The position numbers and the translations under genes were made by a program. The notes beneath the pieces were generated by a model. The model was given only the letters and a program-made list of their open reading frames with translations, was not told the DNA's origin and did not search any database. Positions 9,449 to 18,523 of a stretch of DNA of 64,000 nucleotides are shown piece by piece (position 1 is the stretch's first letter; each line of letters starts with the position of its first letter). The DNA comes from Bacillus sp. RO3. Its GTDB lineage: Bacteria > Bacillota > Bacilli > Bacillales > Bacillaceae_B. Location of the stretch: assembly GCF_012911895.1 (NCBI RefSeq), contig NZ_JAAXCV010000033.1, forward strand, positions 62,001-126,000, read 5' to 3'.

Positions 9449-9511
9449 TCCTTCCTTATAAAGACGGCGGCTTATAACTTGAAGATGATATAAAGATAAC
9501 ACTTGTTAATT

Positions 9512-9545
9512 GACCAAGTTCCTCGTGACTTGGTCTTTCCTTTTG
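9512..9545 (+). terminator. Terminator after the 44-residue gene
   Basis: GACCAAGT (9512-9519) pairs with ACTTGGTC (9528-9535), followed by TTTCCTTTT. Confidence 0.8.
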
Positions 9546-9642
9546 AAGACATCAGCCATTGTGTGGATCAAAGGCGTTGTCATTTCATGTTAATATATGG
9601 AGTATAAATGAGTTCATTAATCTGTTTTAAGGTGGGGATGTA

Positions 9643-10236
9643 TTGGAAGATCATACACTGTCTCTATGCGATGAATTCCTGAACGTTGAAAAAGGCCAGC
9701 GAGTGATACTTGGAATAGACGGACTGAGCCGTTCAGGAAAAACGACATTCGTAACAAAAATGGAACAGCACCTTCGGAGAAATACTATTCCTGTTTGCAT
9801 TTTTCATATGGATGACTTCATAACGGACAGAAAAAGGCGTTATAACACAGGACACGAGGAGTGGTTTGAGTATTACCACTTACAGTGGGATGCAGAATGG
9901 ATAACAGACCATTTATTCAGCGAACTGAAGGTTGCAGGGGAACTAAATTTGCTTATTTATGATGAAAGCTCCGATAGCCATAAGGAAAAAGTGGTTAACC
10001 TACCTGATACTTCTCTTATTATCATGGAAGGAGTCTTTCTCCAGCGGGAAGAGTGGAGAGCGTTTTACGATCATGTGATTTACCTGGACTGCCCGAGAGA
10101 GAAACGATTCCAACGGGAAAAGAATGGAACACAGCAAAAGATTGAAAAATTTCAAAAGAGATATTGGAAAGCGGAAGAGTATTATATGAAGACCGTAGCG
10201 CCGAAGGAACGGGCTGATTTGGTGATTAAGACTTAA
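9643..10236 (+). CDS. P-loop kinase of the uridine kinase-like family
   Basis: 197 residues. Walker A is GLSRSGKTTF near residue 27. FHMDDFI follows at about 60, as in uridine kinase/phosphoribulokinase-type enzymes, then a strand with IIMEGVFLQR (Walker B-like) and an Arg-rich lid (CPREKRFQREKNG). It probably phosphorylates a small molecule; the substrate is not deducible. Start is a TTG at 9643 with GGTGGGG about 8 nt upstream. Stands alone between two terminators. Confidence 0.75.
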   Translation: MEDHTLSLCDEFLNVEKGQRVILGIDGLSRSGKTTFVTKMEQHLRRNTIPVCIFHMDDFITDRKRRYNTGHEEWFEYYHLQWDAEWITDHLFSELKVAGELNLLIYDESSDSHKEKVVNLPDTSLIIMEGVFLQREEWRAFYDHVIYLDCPREKRFQREKNGTQQKIEKFQKRYWKAEEYYMKTVAPKERADLVIKT

Positions 10237-10256
10237 TTTAAGTTGACAATAATAAA

Positions 10257-10288
10257 AGCACGGTTGCTTTCTCAACCGTGCTTTTCTC
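10257..10288. terminator. Bidirectional terminator between convergent genes
   Basis: AGCACGGTTG (10257-10266) pairs with CAACCGTGCT (10273-10282), followed by TTTCT; AAAA flanks the left side. Confidence 0.85.
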
Positions 10289-10325
10289 TATCTCTCATGC
10301 CGTTTCCTCTAGTTGTCAGAGCTCT

Positions 10326-12209
10326 TTAGTCTTTCTTTTCCTCCTGTTCATTTTGGGCTTTCAAGATTTCCTTTTCCCTTTGAACAGTAAGCTTTTCCTG
10401 AATCTTATTGAGTTCCTTGCAAGGCTGTGTCAGGCTGACAATGACATCTCCCTGCTCAACCTTAGGCGATGCCCTTTCTGTAAAGAATTCAATCTTGCCG
10501 GTAGGTTTAAGGGCGAATAACAACAATGTATGTTCCTCCCTCTCTCCCAGATACTCTTCAAACGTATACTTTTCGGTAATATTCGTTTTTCTGAACACGT
10601 CTCCCCGTTCGATACGTTTATTCAGCTCTTCCCAAGTGACATGGTTCTGAAATAGGATCCGTCCCCCGATCGTATGGACCATATCTTCAAGGTCATCGTC
10701 CCGCTGACTGCGGAGGCTAAGCTGAAACAGATTATTACGGCCGATCTCAGGAACGAAGGTCGTACACACCAGGGCATTGTAGGAATCAAGCTCCGTAGCA
10801 GCGATCATGTATTCATATGGCGTCATATCGAGATAGTATTCCGTTTGTTCGGATAAGATTTCCCCTCTGTAAAAAGGGATCCCCGCCTTTCTAACAGAAA
10901 ACAACCGCTGCCAGGAAGAATCTGCAATGAGGACCGGAATCTTAAGATCCTGAAGGGCCTTTGCGAATTCCGTGCTGAATTTGCTTCCTCCCACAATGAT
11001 GACACCCGGTCTTTCGTCAATGGCGAGATCCAATTTCTTCGCCAGCCATTTAATGGAGAAGCCATGGGCACATACTGTGGAAAATACGAGGGCAAAGGTT
11101 AAGGATGTTAAGATCGACGCATCCTCGAAGCCTTTGTCCAGTAGAACAGAAGCGAAATAACTTGATACGGTTAAGGCAACGATCCCCCTTGGTGCGATCC
11201 ATCCAACCAGGATTTTCTCCTTGCTTGACAGGTCCGTCCCCAAGGTGGATAGCCATATGGACAGCGGCCTGACAATGAAGAGCATGAGAAGGACGAAAGC
11301 AATGATGTTCCAGTTAAAGATTCTGAATAAGGTATCCACAGTTAAGGATGCTGTCAGCATGACGAAAATCGTCGAAATAAGCAGCACCGAGATGTTCTCT
11401 TTAAAATGACGTATATCATCGATGGATGATATATGCATATTCGCCAGGGTCATCCCCATGGCGGTCACGGCTAACAATCCGGTCTCATGTGTAATCTGAT
11501 CGGATATCGTGAAGCACGCCAGAACCAGAGCGAAGACGACAGGTGATTTCAGGAACTCCGGGACCTGTCCGTTTTCAAAGATAAAGCCCGTGAATTTACC
11601 CAATGCCCATCCAAATACAACGGCAAATAATGAAGCGGCAAAGAATAGCAGCAGGGATAATCCAGTTACATCATCGCTTATTAAAAAGTTAATAATTTCA
11701 AAGGCAAATACGGCCAGCAGGGCACCGAATGGATCGACTACGATCCCTTCCCATTTCAAAATCGCCGCAGGTCTCGGCTTAAGCTTAGCCTGTCTAAGCA
11801 GCGGCAGAATGACCGTTGGGCCGGTGACGATAAATAATCCACCGATGACAAAGGATACAGCCCAGGATAAACCCGCTACATAGTGAGCACCCAGGGATCC
11901 GAGTATCCAGGCAAGTAAGGCTCCGATGGTCACGATTCGGAATAATGGCTTGCCCAACCCCTTGACCTCACGAAAATTCAGGTTCAAGCTTCCTTCAAAA
12001 AGAATGATGGCAACAGCCATGGATATGATCGGTTTGAACACTTCCCCAAAATCGTCCTTCGGATTGATGAGGCCGAAAATCGGGCCAACCAATAATCCCG
12101 CAATGGACATGATCACGATGGCAGGGAGCCTGAATCTCCATGCCATCCATTGGGAAGCAATGCCAAGTACTCCGACTAACATAATATTGAATAATATAGA
12201 ATCAATCAT
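10326..12209 (-). CDS. CPA1-type sodium(potassium)/proton antiporter with C-terminal TrkA-like region
   Basis: 627 residues. The N-terminal ~390 residues form about 12 transmembrane helices with the exchanger motifs ILFEGSLNL, VTGPTVILPL and VVDPFGALLAV (the conserved Asp of the ion site). The soluble C-terminal ~230 residues begin with a nucleotide-binding-like strand (GVIIVGGSKFSTEFAKAL) and end in a TrkA_C-like segment (FFTERASPKVEQGDVIV). It exports Na+ or K+ in exchange for H+. ATG at 12209 has AAAGGAGACATAT upstream; the longer frame adds 33 residues without support. A nucleotide-regulated cation efflux role is inference. Confidence 0.85.
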   Translation of the reverse strand: MIDSILFNIMLVGVLGIASQWMAWRFRLPAIVIMSIAGLLVGPIFGLINPKDDFGEVFKPIISMAVAIILFEGSLNLNFREVKGLGKPLFRIVTIGALLAWILGSLGAHYVAGLSWAVSFVIGGLFIVTGPTVILPLLRQAKLKPRPAAILKWEGIVVDPFGALLAVFAFEIINFLISDDVTGLSLLLFFAASLFAVVFGWALGKFTGFIFENGQVPEFLKSPVVFALVLACFTISDQITHETGLLAVTAMGMTLANMHISSIDDIRHFKENISVLLISTIFVMLTASLTVDTLFRIFNWNIIAFVLLMLFIVRPLSIWLSTLGTDLSSKEKILVGWIAPRGIVALTVSSYFASVLLDKGFEDASILTSLTFALVFSTVCAHGFSIKWLAKKLDLAIDERPGVIIVGGSKFSTEFAKALQDLKIPVLIADSSWQRLFSVRKAGIPFYRGEILSEQTEYYLDMTPYEYMIAATELDSYNALVCTTFVPEIGRNNLFQLSLRSQRDDDLEDMVHTIGGRILFQNHVTWEELNKRIERGDVFRKTNITEKYTFEEYLGEREEHTLLLFALKPTGKIEFFTERASPKVEQGDVIVSLTQPCKELNKIQEKLTVQREKEILKAQNEQEEKKD

Positions 12210-12344
12210 ATATGTCTCCTTTGAGGTTATGAAATCAGCCATCATAACTGTAGATGGTATGTACGCACTCTCAGAATAAAAGGTCCGTCCCTCTATTTGC
12301 AAAATCAATGCACCTAAAGGGGGACATGGTTGTTTTTTAGTAGT

Positions 12345-13661
12345 TTACATTTTTATTGCTGATTTTAACCATATTGTCGTTTCCAATTCTCTACATATCG
12401 TAAAGTAGTGAAGCATGGTTATGAGTACCGATCCCGCATTCATGCCGACAATGACTCCTTCCATGCCAAAACGGGACCCCAGCAGATAGATCAAACTGAA
12501 AGAAAACACACTCGACCAGATAGTATGAAGAAGGGCATCCTTCACCAGTCCCAGACCGATCAGAAAGGCTTGGAGTGGAAAAACCAGAAAATGAAAGAGA
12601 AAGTAAGGCCAGAGCAGTTTCAAATAATAAGACGACGAAACAGAATGAAAAAAGGTCTCTGTCAGATAATCCCCCAGCAAATAATAAAGTAAAACGGCGG
12701 GGACCCCATAGCCCAATGTAATCCACATCACCTGCTTAAGATGAGTGATGATTCCTTCCATATCCTTGGCAGAAGCTTTTTCAGACACCGTGGGAATCAA
12801 GACAATCAACATGGAAAAAGCAATGAATGACGGGAAGAAACCAATGGTGAGGGCAATCCCTGCAAGCATCCCGAAATGTTCATTCGCCTCTGACATCCCC
12901 ATTCCTGAAAGCACTAAAGTCCATTTGATAAGAAACGGCTGAACGGCATGGGTAAGGGCGTGAAAGATTCTGAGCATGGTCGTTGGAAGCGACACCGACA
13001 ACACCGACTTCCTCATTTCTGAATTCGTCAATGTTAGATGGCTTTTCTTTCTATTACCCTTAATTGCATGAAAGTAAGCATGCATTAAATAAACAAAAAC
13101 GACCCCTTCACTGGCAATCAGTGTCCCCAGAGCGATGAGAATCGACACATCGACATCAAATGATAGAAACTGATAAATCGAAACCAATAAAAGAAGTTGA
13201 ATTCCTTTACGCAGGAAATTAGCCACCGCTATTTTACTCATCTTCTGGATCCCCATAAAATAGCCTCTCGTTATGGAAGTAAAAGCCACAATCGGAATCA
13301 CGATCAGAATAAGCCATCGGATTCCCGGATGATAGCCTTGGAATAATGGCGTCCATGTGTAGATCAGAACCATTAGAACCAGGAGAACACACGTGGTGAT
13401 GACTGCAAATCGAAAAGCATAGTGAAGCATTCCACGGTGATACGTTTCCTCCCGTTCAGCAAAAAATTTAGAAAGGCTTATGGGAAGTTCCATACTTGAT
13501 AAAATGACAATCAGGAACACGGTCGGCAGGATCGACATATACGTTCCAAGACCTGCTTCCCCCAGTTCCCTGGCAAGAATCATATTAATGACAAATTCCA
13601 AACACTCTCCCAGAAAAGCCGTCACCACCAGCACCAACGTACCCCTTAAAAACAGACTCAT
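12345..13661 (-). CDS. SpoVB/YkvU-type MATE-like flippase
   Basis: 438 residues, about 12 hydrophobic segments. The N-terminus FVINMILARELGEAGLGTYMSILPTVF and the motif LPISLSKFFAE are those of the polysaccharide transporter/SpoVB branch of the MOP superfamily. In sporulating bacilli such proteins act in spore cortex or coat precursor transfer; B. subtilis YkvU is a spore membrane protein of similar length. ATG at 13661 follows AAAGGCGGG. It stands alone. Substrate and sporulation timing are inference. Confidence 0.8.
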   Translation of the reverse strand: MSLFLRGTLVLVVTAFLGECLEFVINMILARELGEAGLGTYMSILPTVFLIVILSSMELPISLSKFFAEREETYHRGMLHYAFRFAVITTCVLLVLMVLIYTWTPLFQGYHPGIRWLILIVIPIVAFTSITRGYFMGIQKMSKIAVANFLRKGIQLLLLVSIYQFLSFDVDVSILIALGTLIASEGVVFVYLMHAYFHAIKGNRKKSHLTLTNSEMRKSVLSVSLPTTMLRIFHALTHAVQPFLIKWTLVLSGMGMSEANEHFGMLAGIALTIGFFPSFIAFSMLIVLIPTVSEKASAKDMEGIITHLKQVMWITLGYGVPAVLLYYLLGDYLTETFFHSVSSSYYLKLLWPYFLFHFLVFPLQAFLIGLGLVKDALLHTIWSSVFSFSLIYLLGSRFGMEGVIVGMNAGSVLITMLHYFTICRELETTIWLKSAIKM

Positions 13662-13865
13662 ATCGTTGTAACCCGCCTTTGTATTAGATGGTCTATTCTA
13701 TGATGGTTGTCCAGGGATTATGTGAGAGGGGAGGTCAGTCAATGGAAGAAACACGGTTGTCAGACTATGCACAGTGGGTATTTGTTGACGGGATGGGTTC
13801 CGGCTTCCGAAGGTGTTGTGAAACTCACGGCAGAACGTTATTGTCATGATCACAGACCACATAAA

Positions 13866-13892
13866 AAAAAGCAGCCCTCAAAGGACTGCTTT
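13866..13892 (-). terminator. Terminator of the beta-glucoside operon
   Basis: On the minus strand AGCAGTCC pairs with GGGCTGCT around a TTTGA loop, followed by eight T. Confidence 0.85.
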
Positions 13893-13896
13893 CCTT

Positions 13897-15240
13897 CTAA
13901 CCAATGATAAACGTTGCGATCGAATGTAATGGAAGAGTGGTGTTTATGCTTCCGTCACCGCAGGATAGCGCAATCTCTTCATCATGATCATTTGCATTCA
14001 TGGTAACAACGACAAGTCTTCCATCTTCATTTTCAAAAGCCGTGGATATTATCCTGTCATTCGAGACCTGACACTCAATGCGTCTTGCTCCGGGTTTAAT
14101 ATATTTACTAAAATGCCCAATATAATAATAAGAGCTGTTATAGTGTACTTCGTCCTTCACTGTATCGACAATGACCGGGGCATCACAGTAGTTCCCTACA
14201 TGATTGGGGCCTCCCTCTTCATTCAATACGAGATTCCAGTCGATCCACGCTTCAAGATAATGGTTCAGGTCACCGATGATATTTCTTCCATAACGTTCAC
14301 CTGTATCCCATGAACCTAATTGGACGCCGCCTTCCTGACACCCTTCTGTAAATATCAGATGCTTGTCAGGGAATGCTTGATGGACTTTCGAAAGATTTTC
14401 AAACTCCTCGGATACATACCAATGCAACCCTGTCCCCCATACATAACGGGCCGCTTCAGGATCAGATAACACAGCATGTGCGCGCTCGTAGATCACATCA
14501 CGATTATGATCCCATATGATGACCTTTACATCATCATGTCCCTTTTCAACAAGGGACGGACCTAAATGATGTTTGATGAAATCACGCTCTTCTTCTCCTG
14601 TATAGAGACAGGAATCCCAAACCTGCTTTGCTTCAGGCTCATTCTGAATGGTGATTCCCCAGATTTTGACCCCTTCTTCTTCCATGGCCTCAATATACCT
14701 GGAATAGTAGTCTGCCCATACGGATTGAAACTCAGGCAGCAGTTTCCCACCGTTGTTCATTTCATTGTTCGATTTCATCCATGCAGGAGGGCTCCACGGT
14801 GATGCCACTATGGAGAGCTCACTCCCTGCCACTTCCATCGCATCATGAATGAGAGGAAGCACAAGCTTTTTCTCCCGCTCGATGGAAAAGCTTTCTAGGG
14901 AAGTATCTCCATCCTTCACGTATGTATAGTTCCCCAGAGAAAAATCGCAACTATTGATATGTGTCCGGCCTAACCGATAGCCAAGGCCTTCTTCCGGGTG
15001 GAAATAGCGCCTGATGACCTGTTGCCTTTTTTCAGGGCTAATCAGGGAGAGACTGTGAGCAGCGGATTCAGTGAATGCTCCTCCAAATCCTATTATCTCT
15101 TGATACTTTTGTTCAGGATCGATCTTGATATGAGTGGATGCTTTCATCTCACCGGAAGAAAAGGAAACCGGCTGTTGACGAGAGAACCGATCTCCTGTGT
15201 CTTTGGCAGTTAAGATCACTTCTACTTGCTTTGTGCTCAT
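13897..15240 (-). CDS. GH30 family glycosidase (glucosylceramidase-like)
   Basis: 447 residues, (beta/alpha)8 barrel of glycoside hydrolase family 30. EIIGFGGAFTESAA opens the barrel, acid/base E201 lies in IQNEPEA, and nucleophile E299 is in LIFTEG. A beta-sandwich segment at the C-terminus ends VVTMNANDHDEEIAL. No signal peptide, so it acts in the cytosol on an imported sugar, most likely removing beta-linked glucose (or xylose). The start overlaps the GH1 stop in ATGA. Last gene of the island. The natural substrate is unlikely to be glucosylceramide in this setting. Confidence 0.88.
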   Translation of the reverse strand: MSTKQVEVILTAKDTGDRFSRQQPVSFSSGEMKASTHIKIDPEQKYQEIIGFGGAFTESAAHSLSLISPEKRQQVIRRYFHPEEGLGYRLGRTHINSCDFSLGNYTYVKDGDTSLESFSIEREKKLVLPLIHDAMEVAGSELSIVASPWSPPAWMKSNNEMNNGGKLLPEFQSVWADYYSRYIEAMEEEGVKIWGITIQNEPEAKQVWDSCLYTGEEERDFIKHHLGPSLVEKGHDDVKVIIWDHNRDVIYERAHAVLSDPEAARYVWGTGLHWYVSEEFENLSKVHQAFPDKHLIFTEGCQEGGVQLGSWDTGERYGRNIIGDLNHYLEAWIDWNLVLNEEGGPNHVGNYCDAPVIVDTVKDEVHYNSSYYYIGHFSKYIKPGARRIECQVSNDRIISTAFENEDGRLVVVTMNANDHDEEIALSCGDGSINTTLPLHSIATFIIG

Positions 15241-16604
15241 TGGGTTACTTCCTTTGCACCCTCTTCGGCGGAATGTCCGGCCTTATGCTCTCTGATGACT
15301 TCTGCATATCGGAAGGCACTGTCTTTCCAAATTCGTTCCTGGGTTTCAAAATCCACATAAAGAATACCGAATCGCTTATCATAACCGAAGCTCCACTCAA
15401 AATTATCCATCAATGACCATAGGTAATAGCCCTGGATATTCATGCCCTCTTCATTCAGGTCGGAAACTGCTTGAAGATGCTGATTTAAATAGTCAACACG
15501 GTCCTTGTCGTGCACTCTTCCATTTTCCAACACGTCGTCAAAAGCCGCTCCGTTTTCTGTAATGTAGATAGGAAGGGCCGTATATTCCTGTCTCAGGCGA
15601 CGAATGAGGTCTTTGAATTCATTCGGCGCAATATCCCAGCCCATTCCCGTCTTCTTATAATCAGAGTGGGCACCTTTATGCATAAAGTCATTGGCCGCAC
15701 TGAATTCAACGATACCACGGCTATAATAGTTAATACCGAAGAAATCACACTCTATTGAAATCAGTTCCATGTCCCCTTCTTTGATAAAGTCATAGGAATG
15801 GACATATTTAGAGAATAAGTTCATCATGTCTTTCGGATACTCTCCCTTGAATACAGGATCAAGGAACCAGCGGTTTGAATATCCGTCCGCATTATTGGCT
15901 GCCAATGCATCGTTCACGGAATCTGTATTCGGATAAACCGGTGACAGATTCAACGTAATGCCGATATCCGTTTGTGATTGGAAATCTTTCTTCAACATCT
16001 CAACCGCTTTTCCGTGGGATAACAACATATGATGAACGGCTTTGACGGCTTCGTCCAGATTCGTGTGCCCTGGGGCATGCACACCTTGATGGTAGCCGAG
16101 GAAACCTGCACACCAAGGCTCATTATGGGTGATCCATGAATCTACGACAGAATCAAGTTCTGTAAAGCACGCTCTTGCATATTCCAGGAACCATTGCACA
16201 GATTCACGATTGACCCATCCGCCTTCTTCATGAGCCCACAATGGAAGATCCCAGTGATACAATGTCACAGCAGGCTTGATGCCTTCTTCCTGCAGCCTTT
16301 TGGCAAGATTTTTATAAAAGTCCATGCCTTCCTGATTGTATTTCCCCTTTTCAGGAAAGATACGTGGCCAGGCAATCGAGAAACGGTACGTATCCACTCC
16401 AAGGCGTTTAATATGCTGGATATCTTCTTCATATCGGTGATAATGATCACATGCAACATCTCCGTTATGCTGCTTATACACTTTTCCCGGAATGTCACAG
16501 AACATATCCCAGATGGATGGTGTTCTTCCCCCTTCTTGATGTGCTCCTTCTATTTGATACGATGATGTAGCGGTTCCAAAGGTAAATGTTTTATCAAAAT
16601 GCAT
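15237..16604 (-). CDS. GH1 beta-glucosidase
   Basis: 455 residues, typical GH1 length. FGTATSSYQIEGA is at the N-terminus, acid/base E162 in ITHNEPWC, nucleophile E350 in YITENGAAF, and YLWSLMDNFEW near the C-terminus. No PTS phospho-sugar signature is needed, because the island carries an ABC importer; the enzyme therefore probably hydrolyses unphosphorylated beta-glucosides in the cytosol. ATG at 16604 has AGAGGAGAG upstream, 15 nt after the permease stop. Coupled by a 4-nt overlap to GH30. Confidence 0.92.
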   Translation of the reverse strand: MHFDKTFTFGTATSSYQIEGAHQEGGRTPSIWDMFCDIPGKVYKQHNGDVACDHYHRYEEDIQHIKRLGVDTYRFSIAWPRIFPEKGKYNQEGMDFYKNLAKRLQEEGIKPAVTLYHWDLPLWAHEEGGWVNRESVQWFLEYARACFTELDSVVDSWITHNEPWCAGFLGYHQGVHAPGHTNLDEAVKAVHHMLLSHGKAVEMLKKDFQSQTDIGITLNLSPVYPNTDSVNDALAANNADGYSNRWFLDPVFKGEYPKDMMNLFSKYVHSYDFIKEGDMELISIECDFFGINYYSRGIVEFSAANDFMHKGAHSDYKKTGMGWDIAPNEFKDLIRRLRQEYTALPIYITENGAAFDDVLENGRVHDKDRVDYLNQHLQAVSDLNEEGMNIQGYYLWSLMDNFEWSFGYDKRFGILYVDFETQERIWKDSAFRYAEVIREHKAGHSAEEGAKEVTQ

Positions 16605-16619
16605 ATCTCATTCTCTCCT

Positions 16620-17537
16620 CTATTCTTTGATTGATCCTGCTGAAATGCTGTTTACGATATATTTAGATAGGAATAGGAACGCAATCATGATCGGTACAAC
16701 AGATATCGCAATTCCTAAATACATTGAGCCCAGGTTTTGAGCTACCTGCGATCCTTTTAAGAATCCCATCAAAACTGGCAACGTATATTTCTCAGGCGAG
16801 AACAGGATCACGAGCGGCATGATGTAGTTATTCCATGAACCGATGAACGTGAAGATCGACATCGTCGCAACAGCCGGCATCATGATCGGGATGCCCACCG
16901 TATGGAAAATCTTGAACTCACTGGCACCATCAATGCGGGCCGCTTCAATTAAACTTGGATGAAGGGTCGTCTTTATATACTGTCGTAGGAAGAACACGAC
17001 AAACGGACTTGCAATGGTCGGTACAATCAGTGGGATGAATGTATCGAGAATCCCAAGGTTCTTACTTAATTCATAAAACCCGATCAGCCCCAATTGTCCT
17101 GGAACCATCATCATCACAAGCATGAAGACGAATAAGAAATTCTTTCCCTTGAATGTGTAGAACGCAAACCCATACGCGGTCAAGGCTGAGAAATACCCTG
17201 ACAGGACTGTCGTAAGGACTGCGATGATCAGACTATTCTTAAATCCGGACCAAATGTTTACATACTCCATCATATTCGTATAGTTCTCCACTAAGGAGCT
17301 GCCTGGGATCAAGGTGAACCCTGACAGGATTGCTTCATTTGATCTTGTAGCGTTGACAAGCATCATGAGGAATGGGATGAAGCAAACAATCGCCATCAGT
17401 ACAAGCAGGATATAAATGATGCTCTTCACTATGTTCTTTCTGGTCTTTAATTTAGACTCGTGTGGAAGAAGTTCAGGTTCCGACTTCTCTACCTTCTGAG
17501 TCGATACATTTTTTTCAACCGCTGTTTTTCCCAACAT
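16620..17537 (-). CDS. Carbohydrate ABC transporter permease (MalG type)
   Basis: 305 residues. A charged N-terminal extension of about 35 residues is followed by six membrane helices. The EAA loop EAARIDGASEFKIFHTVGIP is at about residue 200, where the shared ATPase docks. AAG GTG with 6-nt spacing precedes the ATG. It begins 3 nt after the other permease stops. It forms the inner-membrane channel together with the MalF-type subunit. No ATPase gene is in the island, so an MsmX-like multitask ATPase encoded elsewhere is likely (inference). Confidence 0.92.
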   Translation of the reverse strand: MLGKTAVEKNVSTQKVEKSEPELLPHESKLKTRKNIVKSIIYILLVLMAIVCFIPFLMMLVNATRSNEAILSGFTLIPGSSLVENYTNMMEYVNIWSGFKNSLIIAVLTTVLSGYFSALTAYGFAFYTFKGKNFLFVFMLVMMMVPGQLGLIGFYELSKNLGILDTFIPLIVPTIASPFVVFFLRQYIKTTLHPSLIEAARIDGASEFKIFHTVGIPIMMPAVATMSIFTFIGSWNNYIMPLVILFSPEKYTLPVLMGFLKGSQVAQNLGSMYLGIAISVVPIMIAFLFLSKYIVNSISAGSIKE

Positions 17538-17540
17538 GCT

Positions 17541-18440
17541 TTACACCTTCCTTGCTTGTTTGCGTTCATTTCCATACATCCCTTTAAAGACAATCGCTGA
17601 GAAGATCAGGGTAATGACAAACAATCCATATGCCACTGCTGATGCATATCCGTAATTGTTAAACTTGAATGCCTGATTGTACAGATAAAGCACCATCGTA
17701 TTCAATGATCCCTCCGGAGAGCCGATTCCGTCTGTCAGAAGCATTGGTAAATCAAACAGCTGAAGACCTCCAATCAAGGATGTGATCATGATGTACAGTA
17801 AGATTGGTTTGAGTAATGGAATCGTAATTTTCGTAAAGGTCTGAAAGCGGTTTGCCCCGTCGATCAATGCAGCCTCATAATAATCCTTCGATATTCCTGA
17901 AACACCCGCCATGACGACTATGAACGAATGGCCGAACCACATCCATGTAAGAATCAGGGAAACAGACAGCTGTGCAGTTGTTGGCTCATTCAGCCAATTA
18001 ATCGGTTCTGATATAAGACCTATATTTAATAGGACCATATTTAATGATCCGTGCTGCCAGTCTAGTAAAATACCAAACAGCAGAGCGACTGAACTGATGG
18101 TGATTAAATTAGGTAAATAAAAGATCGATCTGAAAAATGCCAAACCTTTTAACTTCATTCTCATATCAGAGAAGATTAATGCGAGTACAAGGGCCAGACC
18201 AATTTGCAGGGCAAAGTTGATCCCCCAGATTTTCCACGTGTTAAAAAATGCTTCTACAAAGTAACTATCCGTCAATAGACGGGCATAGTTTGCAAGACCA
18301 ACCACTTCTGCCGTCCCGCTTCCTGAATAATTCGTAAAGCTGTAATAGAATGTAAGTGCTACAGGATAAATGCTGAATATTAGAAAGATGATCCAAAACG
18401 GGGCAATAAAAACATAACCGTATCGGTCTAATTTCTTCAT
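17541..18440 (-). CDS. Carbohydrate ABC transporter permease (MalF/UgpA type)
   Basis: 299 residues from ATG at 18440 (GGGG-rich ribosome binding site GGGGGGGCTGGGGA); a longer frame to 18476 lacks support. Six membrane helices and the EAA-like loop YEAALIDGANRFQTFTKITIP. Partner of the downstream MalG-type permease. The preceding 83 nt to the solute-binding protein gene contain a strong hairpin (18472-18504) that may set relative expression. Confidence 0.92.
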   Translation of the reverse strand: MKKLDRYGYVFIAPFWIIFLIFSIYPVALTFYYSFTNYSGSGTAEVVGLANYARLLTDSYFVEAFFNTWKIWGINFALQIGLALVLALIFSDMRMKLKGLAFFRSIFYLPNLITISSVALLFGILLDWQHGSLNMVLLNIGLISEPINWLNEPTTAQLSVSLILTWMWFGHSFIVVMAGVSGISKDYYEAALIDGANRFQTFTKITIPLLKPILLYIMITSLIGGLQLFDLPMLLTDGIGSPEGSLNTMVLYLYNQAFKFNNYGYASAVAYGLFVITLIFSAIVFKGMYGNERKQARKV

Positions 18441-18471
18441 TCCCCAGCCCCCCCTAGTTGTTAGTAGAATT

Positions 18472-18504
18472 GGCAAGTGACACAGGTGACCTGTGTCACT
18501 CGCC
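18472..18504 (-). other. Intercistronic hairpin between binding protein and permease genes
   Basis: GGCAAGTGACACAGG (18472-18486) and CCTGTGTCACTCGCC (18490-18504) pair over 15 positions. The single A/C mismatch on the + strand becomes a G-U pair in the minus-strand RNA, which supports an RNA role. No T tail follows, so it is more likely a 3'-stabilising or attenuating element than a full terminator. Confidence 0.75.
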
Positions 18505-18523
18505 GTTAATTGAGTAGAACATC

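Noticed and set aside
13707..13907. Possible small + strand genes before the GH30 terminator (66-codon frame, or a 35-codon frame from ATG 13742 with GGGGAGGT upstream)
   Set aside because: The two frames overlap and one runs into the terminator hairpin. No recognisable protein features; the ribosome binding site alone is not enough.
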